This document shows, in pieces, positions 10,384 to 22,425 of a stretch of 64,000 nt of DNA; the first letter of the stretch is position 1, and the number at the start of each line of letters is the position of its first letter. A model generated the notes under the pieces. The model did no database searches, was not told the DNA's origin, and saw only the letters and a program-made list of their open reading frames with translations. The DNA comes from Pseudomonadota bacterium (GTDB lineage: Bacteria; Pseudomonadota; Gammaproteobacteria; Burkholderiales; Burkholderiaceae_C): NCBI GenBank assembly GCA_021805825.1, contig JAJZEC010000011.1:1-64000 (forward strand), in the 5' to 3' direction. The position numbers and the translations under genes are program-made.

Positions 10384-11742
10384 ATGGCAGCCATCGAGCA
10401 GCAGGTCGCGCAGCAGCCGTCCGACATCTTCTTCGCCGAGCATGTGCGCAAGGCCTTCAAGGCGCCCGATGGCACCGAGCTGCTGATCCTCGACGACGTC
10501 AGCCTGCGCCTGCAGGAGCACGAGATCCTGGTGCTGCTGGGCCGTTCGGGCTCGGGCAAGTCCACGCTGCTGCGCATGCTGGCCGGCCTGTCCGAGCCCA
10601 CCGCCGGAACCCTGCTGCACCGCGGGCGCCCGATCGAGGGGCCGGTGCCGGGGCTGGCCATGGTGTTCCAGAGCTTCGCGCTGTTCCCCTGGCTCACCGT
10701 GCTGCAGAACGTCGAGCTCGGGCTGGAAGCCTTGAAGGTGCCTCCCGCGGAGCGGCGGCAGCGCGCGCTGGCGGCCATCGACCTCATCGGTCTCGACGGT
10801 TTCGAGTCGGCCTATCCACGCGAGCTCTCCGGCGGAATGCGCCAGCGCGTGGGTTTCGCGCGCGCGCTGGTCATCGACCCCGACGTGCTGCTGATGGACG
10901 AGCCCTTCTCGGCGCTGGACGTGCTGACGGCCGAAACCATGCGCACCGACCTGCTCGACCTGTGGGCCGAGCGCAAGATTCCCACCCAGGGCATCCTGCT
11001 GGTCTCGCACAACATCGAGGAAGCGGTGCTGCTGGCCGACCGCATCCTCATCCTGGGATCGAACCCGGGTCGCGTGCGGGCCGAGATCCCGGTGCGCCTG
11101 GCGCAGCCGCGCGACCGCGAATCGCAGGAATTCCGCGACCTCGTCGAGCACATCTACGGCATCATGACCTCGCGCCCGGCGGCCGCTCCGAACGTCGCGC
11201 AGCGCGGCGCGCTGGGCATCGGGCACCGGCTGCCGGCGGTTCCGGTCAACCAGCTCGCCGGCCTGCTCGAGGAGCTGTACTCGCTGGAGCAGGGCTCGGG
11301 CAACGCGCGCATCGGTCTGCCCGACCTGGCCGAGGACATGCATTTCTCGGTCGACGATCTGTTTCCGCTGATCGAGGCCGTCGAACTGCTGGGCTTCGCC
11401 CAGGTCGCCGACGGCGATATCGAGCTCACCGCCGCCGGTCGTCTGTTCGTCGATGCCGACGTGCAGGAGCGCAAGCGGCTGTTCGCCCGCCATCTCATCG
11501 CACGCGTTCCCCTGGCCGCGCGGGTGCGCGCGGTGCTCGACGAGCGGCACAACCACCGCGCGCCCGGAACCCGCTTCCGCGCCGAACTCGAGGATCTGCT
11601 CAGCGAGGAGGAGGCCGAGCGCGTCCTCGATACCGCGATCGACTGGGGTCGCTACGCCGAGGTCTACGCCTACGACGACAACGCCGACGTGTTCAGCCTG
11701 GACAACCCGGGCGAGGACGAGGCCGAGGGCGTGGTCGAATGA
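10384..11742 (+). CDS. NitT/TauT-type ABC transporter ATPase with C-terminal AAA-associated domain
   Basis: Walker A GRSGSGKST, signature LSGGMRQR, Walker B VLLMDEPFSALD; about 190 aa C-terminal extension. Confidence 0.93.
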   Translation: MAAIEQQVAQQPSDIFFAEHVRKAFKAPDGTELLILDDVSLRLQEHEILVLLGRSGSGKSTLLRMLAGLSEPTAGTLLHRGRPIEGPVPGLAMVFQSFALFPWLTVLQNVELGLEALKVPPAERRQRALAAIDLIGLDGFESAYPRELSGGMRQRVGFARALVIDPDVLLMDEPFSALDVLTAETMRTDLLDLWAERKIPTQGILLVSHNIEEAVLLADRILILGSNPGRVRAEIPVRLAQPRDRESQEFRDLVEHIYGIMTSRPAAAPNVAQRGALGIGHRLPAVPVNQLAGLLEELYSLEQGSGNARIGLPDLAEDMHFSVDDLFPLIEAVELLGFAQVADGDIELTAAGRLFVDADVQERKRLFARHLIARVPLAARVRAVLDERHNHRAPGTRFRAELEDLLSEEEAERVLDTAIDWGRYAEVYAYDDNADVFSLDNPGEDEAEGVVE

Positions 11743-12935
11743 GCCTTCGCGGCGCCCGCGTCGACCTGGTCTATTTCAACGCCGGCGGCGGGCATCGGGC
11801 GTCCGCCCTGGCCCTGCAGCAGGCCATCGCCGAATGCGGGCTGGACTGGCAGGTGCGCATGGTCAACCTCAGCGAGGTGCTCGACCCGGGCGGCACGCTG
11901 CGCCGGCGTACCTTCTCTCCGGAGGACTACTACAACCTGCGGCTGGCGCACGGACTGACCCTGGGCATGCGCACCGAACTGCGGGTGCTGCAGGGCCTGA
12001 TCCGACTGCTCCAGCCGACGCTGGTGCGCATGCTGCGGGAGCACTGGCAGCGCAGCCAGCCGGATCTGGTGGTATCGCTGATTCCCAATTTCAACCGCGC
12101 GCTGTACACCAGCCTGCGCGCCTGCCTGCCGGCCGTGCCCTACGTGACCGTGCTGACCGACCTCGCCGACCACCCGCCGCATTTCTGGATCGAGCCGGGG
12201 CAGCGGCAGCACCTGGTGTGCGGCAGCGAGCACGCGGTGCAGCAGGCACTGGCCGCCGGCTACGCGCCGCAGCAGGTGCATGCCACCTCGGGGATGATCC
12301 TCCGCCCGGAGTTCTACCGCGTCGCCGACGACTTCGATGTCGAGCGCGAGCGCCTGCGCCATGGGCTGGAGCCAGGCCGCCCCACGGCCGTGGTGATGTT
12401 CGGCGGGCATGGGGCACGCTCGATGCTGTCGATCGCCGAGCGGCTGGACGATCTGCAGCTGATCCTGCTGTGCGGCCACAACCAGCGGCTGGCGCAGCGC
12501 CTGCGCGAACAGCCGGCGCGCGCGCCGCGGCTGGTGCTGGGTTACACCACGCAGGTGGCCGAGGTGCTGCGCATGGGGGATTTCTTCATCGGCAAGCCCG
12601 GCCCGGGCAGCCTGAGCGAGGCGTTGCACCTGGGGCTGCCAGTGGTGGTCACGCGCAACGCCTGGACGATGCCGCAGGAGCGCTACAACACCCAATGGGT
12701 GCGCGAGCGCGGACTCGGCCTGGTGCTGCCTTCGTTCCGAAGCATTGCCGATGCCGTTCCACGGCTGCTGGCCGACCTCCCGGGCTACCGCGCGCGCGTG
12801 GCCGCGCTGCGCAACCGCGCGGTGTTCGAACTTCCGCCGCTGCTCGAACGCATCCTGCAGCAGGCGCTCGACGAAGCCGACGCCGCCATGGCGCCGGTGC
12901 TCAGTTCAGCAGCACGCGCCGCGCCAGCGCGCTGA
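11739..12935 (+). CDS. MGDG synthase-like/diacylglycerol glycosyltransferase family protein
   Basis: VDLVYFNAGGGHRASALALQQAI at the N terminus, GKPGPGSLSEALHLGLPVVVTRN at the C terminus; ATGA overlap with the upstream ATPase gene. Confidence 0.8.
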   Translation: MSLRGARVDLVYFNAGGGHRASALALQQAIAECGLDWQVRMVNLSEVLDPGGTLRRRTFSPEDYYNLRLAHGLTLGMRTELRVLQGLIRLLQPTLVRMLREHWQRSQPDLVVSLIPNFNRALYTSLRACLPAVPYVTVLTDLADHPPHFWIEPGQRQHLVCGSEHAVQQALAAGYAPQQVHATSGMILRPEFYRVADDFDVERERLRHGLEPGRPTAVVMFGGHGARSMLSIAERLDDLQLILLCGHNQRLAQRLREQPARAPRLVLGYTTQVAEVLRMGDFFIGKPGPGSLSEALHLGLPVVVTRNAWTMPQERYNTQWVRERGLGLVLPSFRSIADAVPRLLADLPGYRARVAALRNRAVFELPPLLERILQQALDEADAAMAPVLSSAARAAPAR

Positions 12936-13770
12936 GCGGCCTCTCGGCCCAGCGTTGCCAGCGCGGCCCGAGCTGCAGGGGCTTGATGATCATGCGTACC
13001 GCGAGGTCGATCGGATACTGCCTGCGCATGCGATCGAAAACCTGACGCCGCACGTCCTGCAGCGCCGGCGGCATCGGATCGTCGCGCCAGCGCCAGGCCG
13101 CGGCATGGCGCAGCGCGATGTCGGCGTCGCTGCGCCGCAGCTCCGACAGCCGCCGCCACAGTGCGGCGATCACCTGGCCCCGCCCCAGGCCTTCGCTGCG
13201 GCGGTAGCGAAGGAATCGCTGGTAGAAATTCTTGTAGTGTTGCACCTCGTCGGTGCGGATGCGCCACGTCAGCTCGCGCAGCACCGGTTCATCGCAGATC
13301 GCATTGAGCGCCTGGTAGTAGGTCGTGGTGCCCATTTCGACCATGCAGCGGGCGACCAGCTCGCGCCCGCGCGAAGGCTCGAGTTCATCCAGGGTGCACA
13401 ACGCCGAGTACTCGGTGAAGAAGGCATCGAAGGCGTCGTTCCACGCGAACTCCGGCCAGACATGCTCCACGTAGGAGCGCAGCGCGTGGCCGTGCTGGAG
13501 TTCCTCGGGCTCCCATTGCTCGCGCAGCCAGGCGCCGAAGTCGTCGTCGCCGTCGAAGTAGGCCAGCAGGTTGCGGGTGTACAGGTCGGTTCCGCTCTCG
13601 ATGAACGACGCGCTGCAGACGAGCAGGAAGATGTCGTCCCGCGGCGCCACGACGTCGCGCTCGATGGCCTGCAGGTCGATGTCGTCGAAGCTCCAGCGCA
13701 GTCGGGTGGAGCCCGGTGGGGTCGGCGCGGGGATCGGGTCATGCATCGGATCGTGCATCGAGTCGGACAT
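12901..13770 (-). CDS. Ferritin-like diiron protein, acyl-ACP desaturase/ribonucleotide reductase-like fold
   Basis: EExxH (EPEELQHGH) and DExxH (RTDEVQHYKNF) with additional helix glutamates (FIESGTDLYTR, MVEMGTTTYYQAL). Confidence 0.65.
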   Translation of the reverse strand: MSDSMHDPMHDPIPAPTPPGSTRLRWSFDDIDLQAIERDVVAPRDDIFLLVCSASFIESGTDLYTRNLLAYFDGDDDFGAWLREQWEPEELQHGHALRSYVEHVWPEFAWNDAFDAFFTEYSALCTLDELEPSRGRELVARCMVEMGTTTYYQALNAICDEPVLRELTWRIRTDEVQHYKNFYQRFLRYRRSEGLGRGQVIAALWRRLSELRRSDADIALRHAAAWRWRDDPMPPALQDVRRQVFDRMRRQYPIDLAVRMIIKPLQLGPRWQRWAERPLSALARRVLLN

Positions 13771-13925
13771 GGTTCTCGGATCCTGGTATCGAGGGCGGGC
13801 TGCGCGCGCAGCAACCCCGGGTGGCGCGCTGGAGGCAGGCTGCCCTACACTTCGGTGCGCCCCATGTGTTCTCGTCAGGATAGATTGTGCGCCGCCGCGC
13901 AAGGGACTGCCGAAGGAGGTCATTC

Positions 13926-14588
13926 ATGTCCGAACGCAAATTTGTCGTCGCATGTGCTGCAGCGGTCGCGCTCGCTGGCTGCAGCAACATGAACGCGTCA
14001 CAGAACGCCACTGCGCAAGGCGCGGGCATCGGCGCCGCCGCCGGGGCCTTGCTGGGCGCGATCACCGCAGGCGGCAACACCGGCAGCAGCGCGCTGCAGG
14101 GCGCCGCGCTGGGTGCCGCGGTGGGCGCCGCCGGGGGTTACCTGTGGAACCGCCACCTGGAGGAGCAGAAGCAGCAGATGCAGCGTGCCACGGCCGGCAC
14201 CGGGGTGCAGGTCGCACAGACCGCGGACAACCGCCTGCGCATCGGCGTGCCCTCCGACGCCGGTTTCGCCACCGACAGCGCCCAGATCAACCCGCGGCTG
14301 TACCCGATCCTCGACCAGTTGGCGCAAGGCTTGCGCGCCAACCCCGGGGAAACCGTGCAGGTGCTGGGTTTCACCGACAACACCGGCTCGGACGCCATCA
14401 ACTACCCGCTGTCGAGCAACCGCGCGCAATCGGTCAAGAACTTCCTGGTTTCGCGCGGGGTTGCCGCGCAGCGCATCGAGGTGCAGGGGCTCGGGCCGAC
14501 CCAGCCGGTGGCCAGCAACGCCACCGCGGCCGGCCGCGCGATGAACCGGCGGGTGGAGATCTACATCGCCCAGCCCCGCGCGGGCTGA
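13926..14588 (+). CDS. OmpA-family lipoprotein with glycine-zipper domain
   Basis: Lipobox VALAGCSN; GAGIGAAAGALLGAITAGG; OmpA motif VLGFTDNTGSDAINYPLSSNRAQSVKNFL and GRAMNRRVEI. Confidence 0.92.
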   Translation: MSERKFVVACAAAVALAGCSNMNASQNATAQGAGIGAAAGALLGAITAGGNTGSSALQGAALGAAVGAAGGYLWNRHLEEQKQQMQRATAGTGVQVAQTADNRLRIGVPSDAGFATDSAQINPRLYPILDQLAQGLRANPGETVQVLGFTDNTGSDAINYPLSSNRAQSVKNFLVSRGVAAQRIEVQGLGPTQPVASNATAAGRAMNRRVEIYIAQPRAG

Positions 14589-14605
14589 GACGGCGCAGCG
14601 GGCGC

Positions 14606-15408
<803 letters not shown>

Positions 15409-15412
<4 letters not shown>

Positions 15413-18400
15413 GGCGGTGTGCGCAGGGTGGATGGCCGAGCCGGGAGGCTTCCAGGCCGCGCGGCCGCGGTCGGCGGCGCGTGCGGCTCGTGCTGCGGGG
15501 CGACGTCGGGGTGGGTCCAGGTACCGGTGATGTGGTAGCCGTAGGTCAGCGCCTTCATCAGGGGCTCGCGCGCGATGAGTTGCGCGATGAAGGTGCCCAG
15601 GCCGATGGCCGGATTGATCAGAGCATAAGCCAGCGAAGCCGAACCGGCGTTGATGTCCGGAACCACGACGACGTACAGATCCTGGGTCTCGCGCGCCAGG
15701 TCGGCCGAGCCGTCGATGAATACGGTCGCCGACAGCCCGCGCATCCTGAAATTGTTCGTGCGCGCGCGGCCGTCGTGCACCTGCACGTCTGCGGTGACCT
15801 TGTCGAAGGCGAAGCCGCTGGAGAACACATCGCTGAAATTGAACATCAGCCGCCGCGGCAGGCTCTGCAGGCTGAGCACCCCGAGCAGCTTGGAAATGCC
15901 CGGATCGGCCTTCAGGAAACGACCCTGCCCCAATTGCAGTGCGAACTGCCCGGACAGGGTGGGATAGTCCAGCGCCAGCGGCGACCCCAGCCAGCTCAGC
16001 GTGCCCTTCAGCGTGCCCTTGCCGCCCTTGAGCAGACCGGGCTTGCCCAGCCGCGCGAGCAGGGCCCCGGCGTCGGCCACCTCGAGGCGGAAGCCCAGCG
16101 CCATGCGGTGCCGCGCGCCGCCGGCGCGCGGCGTCCAGTCGCCGGAGGCGTCGAGCACGGCGTCGCGTGAACGCAGGCGCACGTGGTCGAGCTGCCAGCG
16201 GCGCGCGGATCCGTTGCCGATGTTGACGGCCCGCAGTTGCAGGCTGTCGAAGCGGTGGCCATGGATATCGACGTCACTGGCCTGCAGGTCGATCGCCGGC
16301 AGGCTGCGCAAGGGCTGGGCGTCCAGCAGCTGCTCGACATCGGGGTCGGCGCTGCGTGGCAGCCACAGTCGGCTCAGGCGCGCATGGATGCTGCCGGGCG
16401 CGCCGCCGGCGCCCATGCGCCAGTCGATCAGCCCGTCGAGCTGGTCGCTGCGCAGGTTCGCCTGCCACAGCGAGTCCTGGCGGGTGGCGCCCAGCACCAC
16501 ATGGTCGAAGCGCCGGCCGTCGAGGGTCAGGCTGGCCACATCCAGCGCCAGGGCGCTCGGCAGCCAGTCGGCCGGCAGCGCGGCGGCACTGGCGCCGCCG
16601 CCGGCGACTGCCGGCGGCTCCAGCAGCTGGCGCCAGGTATCCACATCGAGGCTGTCCAGCGCGACATTGGCCTGCACGCCGGCGGCCGGATGGGGCAGCG
16701 CGGCGCGCGCGCCCAGCGCGATGCCCAGTTGGCGCCAGTGCGGCGCGCCGGCGCCCGAGGCGGCGCGCAGGCTGCCGCGCAGCCGCAGCCCATCGCCCAG
16801 CGCGAGTTCGATGTCCTGTGCGCCGGCGCCCGTCTGCTGCACATCCAGGCGCAGCGGCGCGCTGCCTGACGCCGCCTTGGCCAACGGCGCGGGCAGCGCC
16901 AGCGCCATGCCTTGCAGGCTGCTGCGCAGGGAGATGCGCAGCGGCTGGCCGGTGGCTGCGCTGCGGATCTGCAGGCTGAAGGGGGCGCTGCCGTGCATCT
17001 GCCGCAGCAGGGGCTGCCAGGCCTGCCACGCCGGCAGCGCCCGCAGCGCAGCCGCGTGGGCCTGGCCCTGTGCGTCGATGCGCAGCGCCCCGGATCGATC
17101 CTGGGTGCCGCGCAGTTGCAGCGGGGCACCGGCGAAGTCGCGCGCGTCGAGCTGCAGCTGGAAGCCGTGTTCGCTGAAGTCGAGCGTGCCGCGCGTCCCG
17201 ACCATCGGCGGCAGCCAGGGCAGGTAGCGCAGGCGGTCGTCGAGGAACTGCAGCCGGCCCTGCACGCGCGCCTTCTCCAGCTGCTGCAGCGGCAGGCTCA
17301 GGCGCAACTGGCCGCGCAGCGGGCCGCTGGCACTGGCGCGCGACAGGCTGTGGCCCAGGGCCTGGTCGAGCGGCGAGTCGCGCAGGTAGCGCAGCGCGTC
17401 GCCGGCCTGTCCCTGCAGCAGGCCCTGTGCCTGCACCACCGCATGCGCATAGTCGGCCAGCTCCAGCTGGCCCGCGCTGAGCTCGATGCCGTCCGCGCGC
17501 GCGCGCAGTGCGCGCGCGGACATCCCGCGCGCGGTGAAGCGGAAGTCGCCGCTGAGGTCGCGGAACACGGGCCATAGCGCATTGCCGGCGACCTCGGAGG
17601 ACTGCGCCTGCCGACCCCTGCCGAGCAGGTGGCGGGGCGCCGGGTTGAACACCCCGTCCTGGATATGGGCATCGACCTCGAACACCCCACTGCCCGGCTG
17701 CTCGAAGGGAAAGGCCGCCAGCGGGCCCTGCACGAGCACGCGCACGCGGCTGGCGCTGCCGCCGGCGATGGCGCTGCGCAGGTAGTCGCGCGTACCGGGG
17801 TCGACGGCGCGCGGCAGGTAGGCGGGAACCGCGCGCGCATCGACATGGTCGAGATGGGCGCTGAGGTCGAGCAGGCCGGGTGTGCCGGCCTGGGTCGTGT
17901 AGCGCAGATCGACGGTGCCGGAGGCGTCCGGCGTCTGCAGCTGGATGTGGCTCGCCTGCAGATCCCACGCTCCGTTGGCCGCGCGGGTCCAGCTCAGCCG
18001 TGCCTGCAGCTTGCGCAGCGGCAGGCTGGCCGCGTCGAACACCGTGGGCAGCGCCACCGCGCCGGGCTGCATGCGCAGCTCGGCGCTGCCGGCGTCCTGG
18101 TTGGCGTCGATGCTGCCATCCAGGCCCTGCACTCCGGGCCATGCCGCCGGCAGCGCGGCCTGCGCGCGCTGTTGCGCCAGGGGGTCGGCTTCCGGCGCGG
18201 GCGGCGGCGCCGGGCTGTTCCAGCCGAGGCCGGCGAAGCGCGCCTGCAGGGTGTAGCGCTGCGGCAGTTGCCTGGCGCTCGCCGCGCTCCAGCTCAGGCT
18301 GGCCTGCGCGATGGATCCGCGGGGCTGCAGCAGCTGCAGCCTGGCGCGCCAGGCTGCCGGCAGCGGAAGCGCCTGCGCGAGCTGGTCGAGCGCCGCCAGG

Positions 18401-19617
18401 TCGAGCCCGTCGCAGGCTGCGCTGCCCTGCGGCGCCTTGCCCGGCGGCCGCTGCTCCCGCCAGGCCAGGCGCGACGGCGCCAGCAGCGCGCCGTTGTCCG
18501 TGAGCAGCCGCAGGTTGCTGAGCTGCAGCTGCTGACCGTCGACCAGCCGCTGCCAGAGCAGGCTGCCCGACAGGGCCCGCAGCCGCAGTGCCGGCAGATC
18601 CGGGCGCAGCTGGGCGCTGAGCGGGCCCAGCGCGGCCACCAGGGTGAGTTGTTGCGCAGAGTAGCCACGGCCGACTTGCAGCCATGCGCGTATCGCTCCA
18701 TCTCCGCCGTGCAAATGCGCCGGCAGCTGCAGCCATTGGCCCAGGGCGTCGATATCGACGCGCGGCATGTCGACCCACAGCGTGCCATGCCAGGCAGCGA
18801 AGTCCCCCGGGTGGATGTCGAACAGCGATTGGTGCATGTCCGCGCGCAACTGCAAGGTCGCGCCCAGTTCCTGCGGAGGCAGCGCTTGCAGCGCCAAGCG
18901 GTGGCGAAGCAGTGTGTTGCGCAAATCGATGGACACATCACGCAAGCGCAGCGGGGGCGCCGCGTGCATGCGGTCGACCCAGGTGACGCGGCTGTCCTGC
19001 ACCAGGATCTGATCCTGCGAGAACAACCAGTCGGCAAAGCGCGTGCTGCCGGACTGCGCGCCGCCGCGCAGGTTCAGGGCGATGCCGCCGATGTCGATAT
19101 GGTCGGCGTCGACGCGGGTGATGCGCAGGTCGGCGCCGCGGATCGCCAGCTGCTCGAAGCTCAGCTGCATGCGCGGCAGGCTCTTCCACGACGGCATCGC
19201 CTGCACCGAGTCCAGGCGCAATGCCGGGTGGCCGTGGCCGTCGTCGATCACCAGGTCATGGATCGACAGCACCGGCAGCAGCCCGTGCCAGCGCGCCTGC
19301 ACGGATCCGATGTGCACCGGCAGACCCAGGGCGCGGCTCGAGGCCTGCTCCAGCCAGGGCACGAATTGCTGCGCCTGCGGAAGCACCGCGTAGCGCAGGG
19401 TCAGCAACCCGGCGCCCAGCAGCAGATAGGCCGCGACCACCAGCGCCACCGCCGCTTCGAGCAAGCGGGTGGCCAGGCGGAGGGACGGGTGCAGCGCGGA
19501 CACGAGGGCGACTGGGGCGGACGCGGCGGGTACGGGACTCTGCCCTGCGCGGGCAAGGGCGAGGGCGCTTGCGCGATGGTAGCCAAGGAAGTGGCGCGTC
19601 GGGGCTCCACCGTGCAT
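15409..19617 (-). CDS. yhdP: YhdP family AsmA-like protein (TIGR02099-like), putative inter-membrane phospholipid transport
   Basis: About 1400 aa with one N-terminal TM helix and repetitive beta-rich body; C-terminal DINAGSASLAYALINPAIGLGTFIAQLI. Stop overlaps the nitrilase start. Exact start uncertain. Confidence 0.85.
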
Positions 19618-19705
19618 GCGCGAGGGCGCCCTGCAAGCTGCGGCGGGCTGCAATATGCTGCGCACTGAAAGCCGCCGCCGGCGTGCAGGTCTGTCGTTTC
19701 CGCGG

Positions 19706-22420
19706 ATGCAACTCGACGCGTATTCCCGTTTCTACCGCCGCCATCGCGGGCGATTCGATGATGTGCTGGCGCTGTGGCCGCCGGGTATTCCCGGGCGGCA
19801 GGACATCGACGCCGCGCTCGCCGGCCTGGGCGCGACGCAGGAATTGGGCGGCGTGCTGCGGCGCGTGCGCAATGCCCTGATGCTGCGCCTGATCGAATGC
19901 GACCTGCTGCACGACGCGCCGCTGTCGGAGGTCTGCCGCGCGATGGTGTGCATGGCCGAGAGCGCGATCGCCGCGGCGCTGCGCGCAAGCCAGGCCGATC
20001 TGAGCGTGCGCCACGGCCTGCCGCGGGCCGACGACGGCTCCCTGGCCGCGCTGATGGTCATCGGCATGGGCAAGCTCGGCGGCGACGAGCTCAACGTCTC
20101 TTCCGACATCGACCTGGTGTTCGTGTTCGACCACGACGGCCAGAGCGACGGCGCGGTGCCCTTGACGAACTTCGAGTATTTCTCCAGGCAGGTGCGCGCG
20201 GTGGTCGCGCTGCTGTCGCAGATCAGCTCCGAAGGCTTCGTGTTCCGCGTCGATACCCGCCTGCGGCCCAACGGCGACAGCGGCCCGCCGGTGGTCAGCC
20301 TGGCCATGCTGGAGGAGTATTTCCAGGTGCAGGGCCGCGAATGGGAGCGCTTCGCGTGGCTGAAGAGCCGCGTCGTCTCCCCGCAGGATCCGCAGCGCAG
20401 CCAGCAGGCGACGCTGGACGCCGTGGTCGAACCCTTCGTCTGGCGCCGCTACCTCGATTTCGCGATGCTCGAGGCGCTGCGCTCGGTGCACCAGCAGATC
20501 CGCCAGCAGGCAGCGCGTCGCGCCAGCGCCCGCCCGGAGCGCGCCGACGATCTCAAGCTCGGCCGCGGAGGCATTCGCGAGATCGAGTTCATCGTGCAGC
20601 TGCTGCAGATCGTGCGCGGCGGGCGCATGCCGCAGATCCGCGACCGCAATACCCTGCGTTCGCTGGAACTGCTGGCCGATGCGGGCCTGCTGCAGCCCGA
20701 GCAGTCGCAGCGGCTGGCGCAGAGCTATGCCTTCCTGCGCCGGCTGGAGCACCGCATCCAGTACCTGGACGATGCGCAGACGCATTGCCTGCCGGCCGAC
20801 GACGCCGATCTGGATCGCCTCGCGCAGGCCTGCAAGGGCGCGGCGTCGACGCAGCGCCCGGTCTGTTCGATGCTGCGCGAGCTCGATGCGGTTCGCGAGT
20901 TCGTCGCTGGTGAGTTCGATGCCTTGCTGCATGCCGCGCAACCGCGTTGCCTGGGCTGCCGCAAGCCGGCCGACAGCATCGATGCGCTGTTGCAGCAGCT
21001 TGGGGGCAGCGGCATGCAGGCCGAGCGCTCGGCCGCGCGCCTGCGCGCGCTGGAACAGTCGGCCTGCTTTGCCGCGCTCAGCGACTCCGGGCGCGGGCGC
21101 ATGCTGCGCGTGCTCGAGCGCGCGATCACCCTCGCGCAACGCCAGCCGCAGCCCGATGTGGCGCTGGCGCGCCTGATCGACGTGCTGGAGGCCATCGGGC
21201 GCCGCGAGACCTACCTGGCCTTCTTCGCCGAACAGCCGCAGGCGCTGGATCGCGTGGTCGCGCTGTTCGGCGCCTCCGCCTGGGCCGCCGAATACGTCAA
21301 GCGCAACCCGCTGGTGGTGGACGAATTGATCCTCTCCGAAGGTGCGCGCTTCGACGCCGCGGCCTGCCGGGCCGAGTGCCAGGCCCAGCAGCAGCGCCTG
21401 CTGCAGCGCGGTCGCTGGGACGCCGGCGAGGGCCTGGACGTGCTGCGGCGCGCCTTCCATGGCGAGCTGTTCCGCATCCTGGTGCGCGACCTCGATGGCC
21501 GCTTGCGCGTGGAACGGGTGGCCGATGAACTGTCCCTGCTGGCCGACACGATCATCGAGCAGGCGCTCGCCTGGTCGTGGGCGGAGTTGCCGCGACGCCA
21601 CCGCGAGCAGCCGGCCTTCGCCGTCATCGCCTACGGCAAGCTCGGCGGCAAGGAACTGGGCTACGGCGCCGACCTCGACGTGGTGTTCATCCACGACGAC
21701 CCCGCGCCCGATGCCGCCGAGCGCTATGGCGCGCTGGCGCGGCGGCTGGTGTGGTGGCTGACCGCGGTCACCCCCGCCGGCGCCCTGTTCGACATCGACA
21801 CCCGGCTGCGGCCGAACGGCAATGCCGGACTGCTGGTCACCTCGCTGGAGGCCTTCGAGCAGTACCAGCTCGGCCGCGGCAGCAACACGGCGTGGACCTG
21901 GGAGCACCAGGCCTTGACGCGGGCGCGTTTCTGCGCCGGCGACCCCGAGCTGGGTGCGCGTTTCGAGGCCATCCGCGCGCAGGTACTGGGCATGCCCCGC
22001 GATGGCGCTGCGCTGCGCGCCGAAATCCGCGCCATGCGCCGGCGCGTGGCCGACGCGCATCCCAACGACGGCGCGCTGTTCGACCTCAAGCACGACCCCG
22101 GCGGGATGGTCGATGTCGAGTTCGCGGTGCAGGCGCTGGTGCTCGAACATGCCGCCGCTTATCCGCAGCTGCTGGCCAACGTGGGCAACATCGCGTTGCT
22201 GCGCCTGGCCGAGCAGCTCGGCCTGCTGCCGGCGCGCGTCGGACGGGCGGCGGCGGCTGCCTATCGGCGCCTGCGCCGCCTGCAGCATGCCGAGCGCCTG
22301 CGCGCGGCGCAGCAGGCCGCGCGCGTCGACGCGGCCCGCGTGGCGCATGAACGCGCCGCGGTGCAGGCCTTGCAGCTGGCGGTGTTCGGCGACGAGGGCG
22401 CGGCGCAGCGCGTCGGCTGA
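19706..22420 (+). CDS. glnE: Bifunctional glutamine synthetase adenylyltransferase/adenylyl-removing enzyme
   Basis: Two nucleotidyltransferase domains: GMGKLGGDELNVSSDIDLVFVF and AYGKLGGKELGYGADLDVVFIH. Confidence 0.95.
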   Translation: MQLDAYSRFYRRHRGRFDDVLALWPPGIPGRQDIDAALAGLGATQELGGVLRRVRNALMLRLIECDLLHDAPLSEVCRAMVCMAESAIAAALRASQADLSVRHGLPRADDGSLAALMVIGMGKLGGDELNVSSDIDLVFVFDHDGQSDGAVPLTNFEYFSRQVRAVVALLSQISSEGFVFRVDTRLRPNGDSGPPVVSLAMLEEYFQVQGREWERFAWLKSRVVSPQDPQRSQQATLDAVVEPFVWRRYLDFAMLEALRSVHQQIRQQAARRASARPERADDLKLGRGGIREIEFIVQLLQIVRGGRMPQIRDRNTLRSLELLADAGLLQPEQSQRLAQSYAFLRRLEHRIQYLDDAQTHCLPADDADLDRLAQACKGAASTQRPVCSMLRELDAVREFVAGEFDALLHAAQPRCLGCRKPADSIDALLQQLGGSGMQAERSAARLRALEQSACFAALSDSGRGRMLRVLERAITLAQRQPQPDVALARLIDVLEAIGRRETYLAFFAEQPQALDRVVALFGASAWAAEYVKRNPLVVDELILSEGARFDAAACRAECQAQQQRLLQRGRWDAGEGLDVLRRAFHGELFRILVRDLDGRLRVERVADELSLLADTIIEQALAWSWAELPRRHREQPAFAVIAYGKLGGKELGYGADLDVVFIHDDPAPDAAERYGALARRLVWWLTAVTPAGALFDIDTRLRPNGNAGLLVTSLEAFEQYQLGRGSNTAWTWEHQALTRARFCAGDPELGARFEAIRAQVLGMPRDGAALRAEIRAMRRRVADAHPNDGALFDLKHDPGGMVDVEFAVQALVLEHAAAYPQLLANVGNIALLRLAEQLGLLPARVGRAAAAAYRRLRRLQHAERLRAAQQAARVDAARVAHERAAVQALQLAVFGDEGAAQRVG

Positions 22421-22425
22421 GTACC

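Noticed and set aside
8440-11556. 1038-aa minus-strand ORF
   Set aside because: Antisense to the ABC permease/ATPase genes; Q/H/R/G-rich low-complexity translation typical of GC-rich antisense frames.
9012-11738. Upstream part of the 1307-aa ORF 9012-12935
   Set aside because: Out of frame with the permease and ATPase genes. Only the portion from 11739 encodes the glycosyltransferase.
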